Positions 16,983 to 25,385 of a DNA stretch of 64,000 nt are shown piece by piece. The translations under genes were made by a program, and so were the position numbers. The stretch covers positions 175,896-239,895 of the forward strand of contig JALNJX010000003.1 of assembly GCA_023268255.1 (NCBI GenBank). Direction: 5' to 3'. How positions within the stretch are numbered: the stretch's first letter is position 1; each line of letters starts with the position of its first letter. This DNA is from Candidatus Wolframiiraptor sinensis. GTDB lineage: Archaea; Thermoproteota; Nitrososphaeria_A; Caldarchaeales; Wolframiiraptoraceae. The notes below the pieces were generated by a model. The model made no database searches, had not been told where the DNA came from, and was given only the letters and a program-made list of their open reading frames with translations.

Positions 16983-18200
16983 TTGGCCCTAGTGAGAATA
17001 GGCCTCATAGGCAAGACGAATACCGGGAAGACCACGTTCTTCAACGCCGCGACCCTCGGGACCGCCGAGGTATCAACATACCCCTTCACGACGAAGGAGC
17101 CGAATTATGGGACAGCCCACGTCGTGACCCTATGCGTCTGCAGGGAGTTCAACGTCCAAGATAATCCCAGAAACTCCCAGTGCATTAACGGGTGGAGGCA
17201 TATCCCGATAGAGCTCATAGATCTTCCCGGGCTGATTAAGGGCGCCTGGGCTGGCAAGGGCCTCGGAAACCAGTTCCTCTCAGTGGCATCTCAATCGGAT
17301 GCGCTTCTCCACGTTGTTGATGCTAGCGGCAGCGTCGATGAGGAGGGTAGGCTCGCAGAGCCGGGGACGGGTGACCCTCTCGCCGACTATTATGACATCG
17401 AGGAGGAGCTGATAATGTGGTTTATCAAGCTTCTCGAGCGCTCCGAGGAGAAGATAATCAAGGGGTTGAAGAAGGGCCTGGAGCTCCCAGCCGCGATGGA
17501 GGAGGTTTTCAGGGGCGTGAAGGTGTCGGCTCGTGATATTAAGAGGGCTCTCGAGGTCACGGGCTTGGATAAGAAGGAGTTCGAGAACTGGACTCCATCC
17601 GATGACCGGAAGTTCGCGACGGCGTTGCGCGAGATCTCGAAGCCGACGATCGTTGTCGCTAACAAGATGGATCTCGACACGGCGCCCGAGAACTTCAGAA
17701 GGCTCAGGGATAACTTGGTGGATAAAATAGTTGTTCCATGTAGCGCGGAGGCCGAGCTGATACTCAGGAGAGCCGAGCAGAAGGGGTTGATAAAATATGT
17801 ACCGGGCGAGGAGAAGTTCGAGATCCCCAACGAGGCGGCTCTGACGGATAAGCAGAGGTGGGCATTAGAGATAATCAGGCGCAAGGTTCTAGACGAGTAT
17901 ATGAGGACTGGCGTACAGTTCGCCCTGAACGTCGCCGTCTTCAAGCTCCTCAAGATGAGCGCCGTCTACCCGGTCTACGACATCAAGAAGCTATCTGACC
18001 ATAAGGGCAATGTCCTTCCGGATGCATACCTGATGCCCGAGGGCGCGTCAGTCGAGGATCTTGCGAGGGAGATACACAGCGACCTGGCAAAGGGAATACT
18101 ATACGCCATCGATGCGCGGACGGGGCTCAGACTTCCGGCGAGCTATAAGCTCAAGGATAGGGATGTGCTCTCGATAATATCGGGGCGAAAGAAGACTTAA
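16983..18200 (+). CDS. Ygr210/YchF-related GTPase with TGS domain
   Basis: OBG-family P-loop GTPase. G1 is GKTNTGKTT near residue 10, G3 is DLPG followed by LIKGAWAGKGLGNQFL, G4 is NKMD, and a TGS domain forms the last ~80 residues (about 325-405). The insertion CVCREFNVQDNPRNSQC after G1 is a family feature of archaeal and eukaryotic Ygr210-like members. These proteins associate with ribosomes; the exact role is not known. Start is TTG at 16983 after GGTGAG; GTG at 16992 would also keep G1 intact. Confidence 0.88.
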   Translation: MALVRIGLIGKTNTGKTTFFNAATLGTAEVSTYPFTTKEPNYGTAHVVTLCVCREFNVQDNPRNSQCINGWRHIPIELIDLPGLIKGAWAGKGLGNQFLSVASQSDALLHVVDASGSVDEEGRLAEPGTGDPLADYYDIEEELIMWFIKLLERSEEKIIKGLKKGLELPAAMEEVFRGVKVSARDIKRALEVTGLDKKEFENWTPSDDRKFATALREISKPTIVVANKMDLDTAPENFRRLRDNLVDKIVVPCSAEAELILRRAEQKGLIKYVPGEEKFEIPNEAALTDKQRWALEIIRRKVLDEYMRTGVQFALNVAVFKLLKMSAVYPVYDIKKLSDHKGNVLPDAYLMPEGASVEDLAREIHSDLAKGILYAIDARTGLRLPASYKLKDRDVLSIISGRKKT

Positions 18201-18219
18201 GCACCCTTCTCATCGAAGT

Positions 18220-18711
18220 TCACTCTTCAGCGGGGATCAAGTGGTAGAATGGGATATCATTTTCCCTAATCTTGGCTATCTCGAGCCTTACTCGCGCGCC
18301 GCGTCTTAGCTTCTTCGGATCATCGCATCTGATCCACGCTAGAACCTTAAACCCATCATCCATCTCCGCGATCCCGACCGTGTAATCCTCGTATCGTTGA
18401 TAGCTCTCCGGCTTAATGTTGACGACCGCGTGGGCTAGTAACCTTCCCTCCCTGCTAACCTCGATCCACTCGAGATCGCTCGAGCCGCAGCGAGAGCAAT
18501 CTGGCCTCGGCGGAAAGTATTTCGCGCCGCATTTGGGGCACCGGGTCCCGTAAAGCACCCCTCTAGCAATCCCCTCATAGAATTTCCTCAATCTTCCCAC
18601 AGGCATCACGTATTGGAGTACAAGGGTTCTGAGATCCTTCCAGAGCATGGCTCCGGACTTATCATCCACCATGATCGGGAAGAGCTCGGATAAATTCGTG
18701 CCCTCGCTCAT
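18220..18711 (-). CDS. DUF35-type zinc-ribbon OB-fold protein
   Basis: Contains a rubredoxin-like zinc ribbon, CPKCGAKYFPPRPDCSRCG, followed by an OB fold. Such proteins are usually encoded beside thiolase or HMG-CoA synthase genes and help channel acyl-CoA intermediates; none of those partners is in this window. The frame is open to a TTG at 18729, but a TATA-like TATTAAAT lies at about 18735-18742 and would give a leaderless start at the ATG 18711 (MSEGTN). Confidence 0.8.
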   Translation of the reverse strand: MSEGTNLSELFPIMVDDKSGAMLWKDLRTLVLQYVMPVGRLRKFYEGIARGVLYGTRCPKCGAKYFPPRPDCSRCGSSDLEWIEVSREGRLLAHAVVNIKPESYQRYEDYTVGIAEMDDGFKVLAWIRCDDPKKLRRGARVRLEIAKIRENDIPFYHLIPAEE

Positions 18712-18763
18712 CAGCATCTCCTGATCCAAGCCATTTAATAAGGAAAACCACTATCCCCGGAGA

Positions 18764-19054
18764 GTGAGCAATATGATAAAAAGGCGGCTAAGCGCATCAA
18801 CATGCATGGTCAAGGAGGCTAGATTCGTGTTGAAGGTCGAGAGAGCGGAGAAGCCTCTGAAGATCGAAAAGGAGACATCAGAAGCCTTGAAAGCCCTCAC
18901 GGGAAAACGCCTACTGGATAAGCGGGAATACGTCGAGTGCCCCTTAAAAGGGGAGAAAGTATCATTTCTAAGATGCTTTGTCTGCACCTCATTCATCAGG
19001 AGGGTGAAAGGTCTCGTCCACTGCTCCGGCGAGCGCTTCGAGATAAAATCCTAG
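18764..19054 (+). CDS. Small Cys-containing hypothetical protein
   Basis: About 96 residues. The N-terminal half is basic and helical. The C-terminal half has ECPLKGEKVSFLRCFVC and later VHCSG, i.e. C, C-x2-C and HC positions that could bind one zinc ion. No named family is recognised. Start is GTG at 18764; ATG at 18773 is an alternative. It is divergent from the DUF35 gene and ends 58 nt before aglB. Confidence 0.55.
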   Translation: MSNMIKRRLSASTCMVKEARFVLKVERAEKPLKIEKETSEALKALTGKRLLDKREYVECPLKGEKVSFLRCFVCTSFIRRVKGLVHCSGERFEIKS

Positions 19055-19078
19055 ACTACCATCAAGAGGAGAGAAAAC

Positions 19079-19086
19079 ATATATTT
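19079..19086 (+). promoter_or_regulatory. TATA box of aglB
   Basis: ATATATTT lies 27 nt before the ATG at 19113, giving a leaderless transcript and fixing that ATG as the start. Confidence 0.65.
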
Positions 19087-19112
19087 GAATAGATTGATTG
19101 AGATAGAAATAG

Positions 19113-21200
19113 ATGCACCCGAGATCGATGAAGAGGTTTGGCGGTAAGCTGGCTGGAGCCGTGAAGGGGGCTCTGAAGGGCAGGCTGATGCTGTTTGAAA
19201 TCTTCCTCCTGATATCCATACTACTCCTCGGCTTCATGATCAGAATTCTGCCAATGAGATGGGGAGTATACTTGATGGAGTTCGATCCATGGATGCAATT
19301 CAAGGAGATGAACTATGTCATCGAGAGGGGTTGGAGGGGGTTTATAGACTTCTTCAGCTGGCATGACTATACATCTTGGTATCCTCATGGGAGAGATATT
19401 GGGAGGACCGCATTCCCAGGCCTACCATTCATGGCGGCCTTCATCTATCACCTGCTCCACGGGATGGGCGTTGAAGTGAATGCTCTTGAGCTCGCGGCAA
19501 TGTTTCCGCCGATGATGGCAGTAATAACCATAATCTTCGCATATCTGCTGGGAAGGGAGCTGGGCGGAAAGCCGGCCGGACTCCTCTCAGCATTCTTCCT
19601 GTCGATCAGTAGCGGGCACATTGAGAGAAGCCTCTTCGGCTGGTTTGATGACGAGAGCATAGGCCTCCCCCTCATGCTGATAGGCATCTGGGCCTACATT
19701 CAGGCGCTGAAGGATGACAGGAGCCAAAGAGGTGTGGTCGCTTACGCAGTTCTAGCGGGCTTATCCTTCGGATATATGTCCGCTAGCTGGGGAGCCGCGA
19801 GGTTCCCGTTAGCCTTCATCCCCCTGATATCTGTCCTACTCGCGCTCCTCGGGAGATATAGAAGAGAATTGCTGACCGCCTTCACCATAACCTTCTCAAC
19901 TTATACCCTGATAGCGGTGATGGTTCCGAAGCTCGGCCCAGGATACCTTAGGGAGATGACGATACTCGCCGGCTTCGCGGCCTTCATAATACTCCTATCC
20001 TTCGAGGTCTCGAGGCTCCTGCCCGAGGGAAAGCATACTAAAAGGCTTCCATACTACGTGATTGCGGCCAGCGTTCTCGGCTTCGCCGCTCTCATGGTGC
20101 TGGGCGCCGCCGGGCTTCCGGGCTTCAAGTTCCTCAGCGTCCTCATTCCATCACTCAGATATGATCTGCCGATATTCGTATCCGTCGCCGAGAACCAGCT
20201 CTCAACATGGAGCATGCTTTTCAGAGATTTCGGGTTCCAGTCAATTCTGATGATCGTTGGCGTCTACTACGCGCTGAGGCGAAGGAGGGATGAGGACTTA
20301 ATACTCGCGGTATTCGCGATCCTGAGCATATACTTCGCATCAACGATGGTTAGGCTATCGACGCTAGCAGCGCCCTTTGTTGCAATTCTAGCCGGCCTTG
20401 GGCTCGCGGAGCTCGTCACGGGCTTCGCGAGAAGCTTGAAGGCCACGGCGCTTAAGCCCAAGACCAGGGCGGTCGGAATCGAGTATTATCTTTTGACCCC
20501 CATCCTAGTGGGCTTCATCCTCCTCTTCTCATTCACTCCAGGCGCCTATGGGATCAGGTATCCACTATCCGGGATAGATGCGGCTTATGCTCCGCCCACG
20601 ATAGTCTCCTCATCCATCGGGGCTAGAATGGAGATAGCATCGTGGCTTAAAGCACTTGAGTGGATGAGGGAGAACCTGCCAGAGGACTCTGTGGTGGCAT
20701 CATGGTGGGATTACGGCTACTGGATAACGATACTCGGCAATAGGACAAGCATCGTAGATAACGCCACACTTAACTCGACTCAGATAGGCGAGGTGGGATA
20801 CGCATTCATGTCCCCCGAGGAGACAGCCTACAAGGTGTTCAAGACTCTCGGAGCAACGCATGTCTTGATCTTCGTGACGCACTACCCCTATGGCCAGCAA
20901 GCCGGAGTTCTCCTGGGATATGGCGATGAAGGTAAATGGATCTGGATGCTGAGGATAGCAGTGCAAGAGGGCTATCAGCTGAACGAGAGCGAGTACATGA
21001 CCCCCGAGGGCAGCCCGACCGACAAGTTCTGGAGCGAGACAACGCTCGGCCAGCTAATCCCCTTTAAGCCCTATCAGATCAGTGGCCAGACATACCACAT
21101 CTACAACCCATCTAATCTCAGGCACTTCAAGCTCGTCTACGCCTCGGATGAGCCCTACACGAGCTACGCCTATGTTTACATCTACGAGCTGGTCGATTAG
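19113..21200 (+). CDS. aglB: Oligosaccharyltransferase AglB/STT3
   Basis: Transfers a lipid-linked glycan to Asn in N-x-S/T sequons on the outer face of the membrane. It has a basic N terminus, then about 12-13 membrane helices over the first ~480 residues, with the first external loop DxD-like EFDPWMQF near residue 54. A soluble C-terminal domain follows, with the diagnostic WWDYGYWI at about residue 530 and NATLN. 695 residues is within the family range. The Thr-rich surface proteins in this window are possible clients of the envelope glycosylation machinery. Confidence 0.95.
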   Translation: MHPRSMKRFGGKLAGAVKGALKGRLMLFEIFLLISILLLGFMIRILPMRWGVYLMEFDPWMQFKEMNYVIERGWRGFIDFFSWHDYTSWYPHGRDIGRTAFPGLPFMAAFIYHLLHGMGVEVNALELAAMFPPMMAVITIIFAYLLGRELGGKPAGLLSAFFLSISSGHIERSLFGWFDDESIGLPLMLIGIWAYIQALKDDRSQRGVVAYAVLAGLSFGYMSASWGAARFPLAFIPLISVLLALLGRYRRELLTAFTITFSTYTLIAVMVPKLGPGYLREMTILAGFAAFIILLSFEVSRLLPEGKHTKRLPYYVIAASVLGFAALMVLGAAGLPGFKFLSVLIPSLRYDLPIFVSVAENQLSTWSMLFRDFGFQSILMIVGVYYALRRRRDEDLILAVFAILSIYFASTMVRLSTLAAPFVAILAGLGLAELVTGFARSLKATALKPKTRAVGIEYYLLTPILVGFILLFSFTPGAYGIRYPLSGIDAAYAPPTIVSSSIGARMEIASWLKALEWMRENLPEDSVVASWWDYGYWITILGNRTSIVDNATLNSTQIGEVGYAFMSPEETAYKVFKTLGATHVLIFVTHYPYGQQAGVLLGYGDEGKWIWMLRIAVQEGYQLNESEYMTPEGSPTDKFWSETTLGQLIPFKPYQISGQTYHIYNPSNLRHFKLVYASDEPYTSYAYVYIYELVD

Positions 21201-21973
21201 CCTATGTAATGGGGCTCCCTCTCGCCCTTAATCCTGTCTTGGAGCATCCTCTCGTAATCTCGCCTAAACTCCTCTATCATCTCCCTCTGCCTCCTAATTT
21301 CATCCTCGAGTTTCTCTAGATCTATCTCGAAACCGAGTACACGCGATAACAGCTCTAGGAGGTCCTTTGCGGCGGCTGGATCCGGGAAGTAAGGCATCAC
21401 CTCGGCGGCGAGCAGCCAGACCTTGCCTGTTCCCTTCAAGTAGAGGTGCATGAGATGCGATGAGAGCTTGTCGGCGGGCACTTCATCAAGGCTTCTCAGG
21501 AGCTTCGCGCCAGCCTTAAGGAATACTCCAATACTATTGGGATCCGCTGACGCTATGTAGACGCCTCTTGACCCCGTAAGCCTTATGCCGGTCAGCAGAT
21601 AATAGTTCCTAGCATTCCGCTCTATGAGGAACCGGTATATCCTCTCCGCGATTAAGTAGCTCGGCTCGCCATCCTCCATGACGAAATTCCTTGAGATCAG
21701 GACGAGCTTTACCCCGCCGCTTTCATACTTGTAGAGCTCGATCTTCGGCTGAGAAGCAACGCCATTGCTGACAAGGCTCACGTGCGGGAAGTAGCGGGAC
21801 CTGACCTCCGCGATCTTCACAGGCCTTAATCCATCTATCATGTAGCTGAGCGCTATGGAGGGCGCTATACCCGCCGAAGGAGTAGCATCAATAACATGAG
21901 CACCGCTCAGGTCGACAGACTTATCCAGCTCAACTAGGATCACGCTATCCTCCAGCATTCTGCGAGAAGGCAT
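21197..21973 (-). CDS. PAC2-family protein (proteasome-assembly-chaperone-like)
   Basis: A 258-residue alpha/beta protein of the PAC2 family (COG2047-like archaeal members), recognised by the ordered strand-helix pattern with PSAGIAPSIALSYMI near residue 31, FPHVSL and NYYLLTGI. A coiled-coil tail follows from about residue 220. The eukaryotic relatives assist proteasome assembly; the archaeal function is less clear and no C-terminal HbYX motif is present. It converges with aglB with a 4-nt overlap. Confidence 0.75.
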   Translation of the reverse strand: MPSRRMLEDSVILVELDKSVDLSGAHVIDATPSAGIAPSIALSYMIDGLRPVKIAEVRSRYFPHVSLVSNGVASQPKIELYKYESGGVKLVLISRNFVMEDGEPSYLIAERIYRFLIERNARNYYLLTGIRLTGSRGVYIASADPNSIGVFLKAGAKLLRSLDEVPADKLSSHLMHLYLKGTGKVWLLAAEVMPYFPDPAAAKDLLELLSRVLGFEIDLEKLEDEIRRQREMIEEFRRDYERMLQDRIKGEREPHYIG

Positions 21974-22086
21974 GCTGCCAGTAAGTCCTAACCACCGCGA
22001 TTTAAATCGTTCTCCCAGCCGTGGACCACAGCAGCATGACTCCTGTATGCAAGAAAGGTCACTTGCCCCGGCCGTAGATCATGCCG

Positions 22087-22251
22087 CTACAATTCCTTAC
22101 GCCGCGCCTTAGTTATAAGATCTATGTACCTGTGTTTGAGGGATATATTTGGTGGATGAGCTGATTTCAGGGGCCCTCCGCATACGGGACATGATTCCTC
22201 TTTTATGGTGTATCTGCCGCATTTTATGCATTTTTTAAGGAGGCCGGGCAT
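22087..22251 (-). CDS. nop10: H/ACA RNP protein Nop10
   Basis: A 54-residue protein of the H/ACA ribonucleoprotein that guides pseudouridylation and rRNA processing. It has the zinc ribbon KKCIKCGRYTIKEESCPVC with all four Cys, then the linker PPNISLKHRYIDL and a C-terminal helix, the complete family pattern. It starts 8 nt after the aIF2-alpha stop, the usual archaeal order of S27e, aIF2-alpha, Nop10. Confidence 0.95.
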   Translation of the reverse strand: MPGLLKKCIKCGRYTIKEESCPVCGGPLKSAHPPNISLKHRYIDLITKARRKEL

Positions 22252-22258
22252 CGCGCGC

Positions 22259-23044
22259 TCACTTCAGCTGGAGTTCTCCCTTTCCCCCGGCTTCTCTGAT
22301 CACCGCGAGGCAGGCTTCCGCGACTTTCTCGATTACCTTTCTGCCGCTCTCCGCGTCCTCCGCCCTGACGCTTATGAGATACCTCGGAGATCCTATTGTC
22401 GTTATCAAGACATCCTCTTTTCTCGCCGCCTCGAGCCCACGGCTGACCGCGCGCCTTATCACCTCCACGCCATCGCCCCTCGGAACGCTCATCACCAATA
22501 CTCCCTGAACCGTCACCTCTCTTATCTTTATCTCTTGGCCGATTATCTCCATCAGCAGCTTGGCGAGGCCCTCGTCGAGTTCCATCCACTCGGGAAGCTT
22601 CTCCTCCTCAAGCGACTCGAGCAGGACATCGTATAGGCTTAAGCCGCGCTTTAAAGCGGGCTCGACTATGAGCCTCTTAAGCTCCTCTTCGCTTCTACCA
22701 GACCTCTCTGATAAGAGCTTCAGTATTCTCAGCAGCCTCTGTTTACGCTTCCAAAAGCGCATCTTATCCTCCCGCTCCTTCTGAGAAACCCTTCGATAAG
22801 AGACATCCGCCTGCCTTGTAGCCGGATCTATCCTAAGAACCCTGAACACATCTCTCTGGCCCTCCTTGAGATAATCCCGGATATTTCTTATCCACTTGAG
22901 CGAGATCTCCGAGACGTGAACAAAGCCCTCCCAGCCGGGATAATCTAGGAGATCCAAGTATACGCCATACTTCTCGACGCGCTTAACCAAGCCGATCACG
23001 AGCTCATCAACGGTTGGAGCACTTCTCTCAACGAACTCAGACAT
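22259..23044 (-). CDS. eif2a: Translation initiation factor aIF2 alpha subunit
   Basis: Alpha subunit of the factor that brings initiator tRNA to the ribosome. Residues about 12-85 are an S1/OB domain (GLVKRVEKYGVYLDLLDYPGW split here, then EGFVHVSEIS), the middle is helical and the C-terminal ~85 residues form the alpha/beta domain that binds the gamma subunit. 261 residues is typical. It lies in an operon with S27e upstream and Nop10 downstream. Confidence 0.95.
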   Translation of the reverse strand: MSEFVERSAPTVDELVIGLVKRVEKYGVYLDLLDYPGWEGFVHVSEISLKWIRNIRDYLKEGQRDVFRVLRIDPATRQADVSYRRVSQKEREDKMRFWKRKQRLLRILKLLSERSGRSEEELKRLIVEPALKRGLSLYDVLLESLEEEKLPEWMELDEGLAKLLMEIIGQEIKIREVTVQGVLVMSVPRGDGVEVIRRAVSRGLEAARKEDVLITTIGSPRYLISVRAEDAESGRKVIEKVAEACLAVIREAGGKGELQLK

Positions 23045-23072
23045 CTAGAATACTTGAATGATGATCGTGAAT

Positions 23073-23273
23073 TTAAGTTAAGACCTCCAGAACTCTTCCC
23101 AGGATCCTGGCTTTACCGCCTTTAGGCATCGCGAGGGGCGCGCTGCACACTTGGCACTTAACCTCTATCTTCGCGTGATCGAATACTATCTGCTTATGAC
23201 CACACTCATTGCACTGGACTAGGAGGAACCTGGACCTGGGCTTCGGTATCAGCTTCTCCCAGTCAACCTCCAT
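23073..23273 (-). CDS. rps27e: Ribosomal protein S27e
   Basis: Small-subunit zinc-ribbon protein, 66 residues. The four Cys are in CNECGHKQ and CQVCSAPL. It is first in the S27e, aIF2-alpha, Nop10 group, 28 nt upstream of aIF2-alpha. In many archaea L44e precedes S27e in the same direction; here L44e is about 200 nt away on the opposite strand. Confidence 0.95.
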   Translation of the reverse strand: MEVDWEKLIPKPRSRFLLVQCNECGHKQIVFDHAKIEVKCQVCSAPLAMPKGGKARILGRVLEVLT

Positions 23274-23469
23274 GACCGGCCGAATTTAAGGCAAACTCCC
23301 CTAATTAACCTATTTTTCCTCTGCACCCGGAAGAGTGGAGCCCCCGGACTGTGACGACCAAGATACACGCGAGGTGATAATTAAGGGGCTTCCTCGAACC
23401 TTTCTCATCCTCCCTGCGCCGGCCTTTCGGAGTAAACTTTAAATTATTCAGCTCTCTCCATGCCCTGAG

Positions 23470-23748
23470 TTGAAGGTTCCATCCTCAATCAACACGTATT
23501 GCCGTAGGTGCCGGAAGCATACCGAGCATAAGGTTACGCTTTATAAGAAGGGTAAGGATAGGTCTCTGGCGAGGGGCGCTAGGCACCACGAGCGGGAGCT
23601 GCGCGGCTATGGCGGCCAGAAGTACCCAATACAGAGGAAGAAGTCTAAGACGACCCAAAAGCAGACGCTGAAGCTGATATGCAAGGAATGCGGCTACACA
23701 ATACATAGGAAGGGCATTAGGCTGAGGAAGCTCGAGATAGTCGGCTGA
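23470..23748 (+). CDS. rpl44e: Ribosomal protein L44e
   Basis: Large-subunit zinc-binding protein, 92 residues, with CRRCRKHTEHKVTLY near residue 12, the RGYGGQKYP block and CKECGY at the end. All four zinc ligands are present, so this is the functional copy. Start is TTG at 23470, about 25 nt after a TTTAAATTA promoter element. It is divergent from S27e instead of leading it. The 3' end overlaps the convergent aminotransferase-like gene by 32 nt. A broken second copy is at 52911-53042. Confidence 0.93.
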   Translation: MKVPSSINTYCRRCRKHTEHKVTLYKKGKDRSLARGARHHERELRGYGGQKYPIQRKKSKTTQKQTLKLICKECGYTIHRKGIRLRKLEIVG

Positions 23749-25036
23749 CCTCGCCGATCTTCTCCCCCAAGATCTCCAGCCCCTTCTCCAAGATCTCCTC
23801 CTCCATATTCAGCGCGGGCGCTATGATGATCGTGGAGCTGATTCTCCAGAGAAGAAGCCCGGCCCTAAAGCACTCATCCACGATGATCCTCGCCTCTCTC
23901 TCGCCGGCTCCGGCGCTCCTCCTCGGCGGCCATATCCCGACGAGCATGCCCAATCCATGAGCCATCCATCCTAGTTCCCCGGCCATCTCCCTAACTCTCT
24001 TCAAGAGAGTTCTTCCGATTCTCTCGCCCCTCTCCACTAGCCCCTCATCCCTGATCACTCTGAGGGTCGCGAGGGCGGCTGAGATCGATAACGCGTTCCC
24101 ACAGCAGAAATCATGCTCAGATGGCTCCATGTCTAGGATCTCATCCCTGGCGATCAGGGCTCCGAGGGGAAGTCCTGAGGCGAGCTGCTCACCCAAGCAC
24201 ACGATATCGGCTTTAAAGTTCCAGCGATCTAGGGCGAACCACCTGCCAGCTCTAGCGGGCGCGGTAGCTCTCTCATTCGCTACAAGCAGGCCGCCAAAAT
24301 CCCTCGCGAGCCCTTCAAGCGCCTCCATATAGGAAACTGGCGGAGGCGTCGGCGTCTCTAGGCCCATTGGCTCGAAGACTATGGCCGCCAGGTCATCGGG
24401 TGCCACGGCCTCCACGATCTCGCGCGATAACTTGAGGCACTCGCCTCGACACCTCTCCGGCTCCAAGCTGATCGGGCACTCAGCGCAATTGCGGCCAACA
24501 CCATATACCACGTCAACGATTTTCATCGGCGGCCTCCTGAGCCTCGAGCTGGCTGAGAGCACTAAAGCCTCTCCCATAGGCCCGTGATAGCCTCCGGTAA
24601 AGGCTAGGATTACGCTTTTGCCGGAATGCCATCTCGCGGCTCTGGCCGCCGCGTCGATTGCCTCCGAGATGCTGTCGCAGAAAAATATTCTCACGCCTCC
24701 CCTGATCGGCGCGATTCTGGCGAGCTCCTCTGCGAGCTCAACGGCCCCCTCATAATAGAGAGCAGGCGGGATCGACATTGAGTTCTCAGCGCAAGTTTTC
24801 ACGGCCTTGATTATCTCCGGATGCTGGCCTCCCAGCGGCAGAGCTCCGAAGCCGCTTGTGAAGTCTATGTATGCATTATCGTTCACGTCGAGCACTATGG
24901 ATCCCTCGATCTTCTTCACAGCGATCGAGAACTTTCTCCTGCAGGCTCGGGCCATGAGCTTGATATCTCTCGAGATTATCCTCGCGGCATCGCCTGAAGC
25001 TGGAGGACGCGTTATCTTCGGAAGATCACTCTTCAT
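23717..25036 (-). CDS. Class III aminotransferase-fold protein lacking the PLP lysine
   Basis: The 439-residue protein follows the class III (ArgD/GABA-aminotransferase) pattern from end to end: IDFTSGFGALPLGGQHPEI, FTGGYHG, FEPMG, LASGLPLGALIARDE and GNALSISAALATL. Two essential positions are changed. The Asp that binds the pyridine nitrogen, normally in a DE pair, is Asn254 (VANERATAP). The Schiff-base lysine, 29 residues later and just before the LASGLPLGA block, is Glu283 (LGEQLASG). An ordinary PLP transaminase cannot work this way. A small Cys cluster (CAECPISLEPERCRGEC) is an additional insertion. It may be a PLP-free regulator, a carrier or a new activity. The frame is intact, so it is not simply decaying. 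Confidence 0.8.
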   Translation of the reverse strand: MKSDLPKITRPPASGDAARIISRDIKLMARACRRKFSIAVKKIEGSIVLDVNDNAYIDFTSGFGALPLGGQHPEIIKAVKTCAENSMSIPPALYYEGAVELAEELARIAPIRGGVRIFFCDSISEAIDAAARAARWHSGKSVILAFTGGYHGPMGEALVLSASSRLRRPPMKIVDVVYGVGRNCAECPISLEPERCRGECLKLSREIVEAVAPDDLAAIVFEPMGLETPTPPPVSYMEALEGLARDFGGLLVANERATAPARAGRWFALDRWNFKADIVCLGEQLASGLPLGALIARDEILDMEPSEHDFCCGNALSISAALATLRVIRDEGLVERGERIGRTLLKRVREMAGELGWMAHGLGMLVGIWPPRRSAGAGEREARIIVDECFRAGLLLWRISSTIIIAPALNMEEEILEKGLEILGEKIGEVSRLSRASSA

Positions 25037-25064
25037 CGCCGATGGACCTCGCGCATGCCTTGCT

Positions 25065-25334
25065 CTATAATGATATCACGGCCTCAAGAACCCCGACGTA
25101 TATCACCCTCCCATCATCTCTCCGCAGCTCGTCGCTCGACAAATTTATCTCCTTGATCCTCAGATTCGAGTAGAACCCGCTTCTGAGGAGCATGATGGTT
25201 TTAATGCAGTTATCTATATTCCTCCCCCTAGCCCGAAGGACTATCTCCTTCTCACCCCTATTAAACAGGGTTATGCACGCCGTGACGTACCTCATCACGT
25301 TCTTCCTACCGATTATAACCTGGGATCTCGGCAT
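25065..25334 (-). CDS. albA: Alba-family nucleic-acid-binding protein
   Basis: 89 residues with the Alba pattern: IGRKNVMRYVTACITLFNRG at the N terminus (the RK pair matches the KK that contacts DNA and is the acetylation site in Sulfolobus Alba), then IVLRARGRNIDNCIKTIMLL and a C-terminal beta hairpin. It is an abundant chromatin and RNA-binding dimer in archaea. It is more divergent than a main Alba1, so it may be a paralogue. It is transcribed in the same direction as the aminotransferase-like gene, 28 nt upstream of it. Confidence 0.85.
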   Translation of the reverse strand: MPRSQVIIGRKNVMRYVTACITLFNRGEKEIVLRARGRNIDNCIKTIMLLRSGFYSNLRIKEINLSSDELRRDDGRVIYVGVLEAVISL

Positions 25335-25385
25335 CCTTATTCAGAAGATTTGGGAAATGGTGATAGTTATCTATTTTCAGGTCTC

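Noticed and set aside
18764..19054. Small Cys protein as a possible antitoxin or toxin partner
   Set aside because: No partner gene is adjacent and the Cys spacing suggests only a zinc site.
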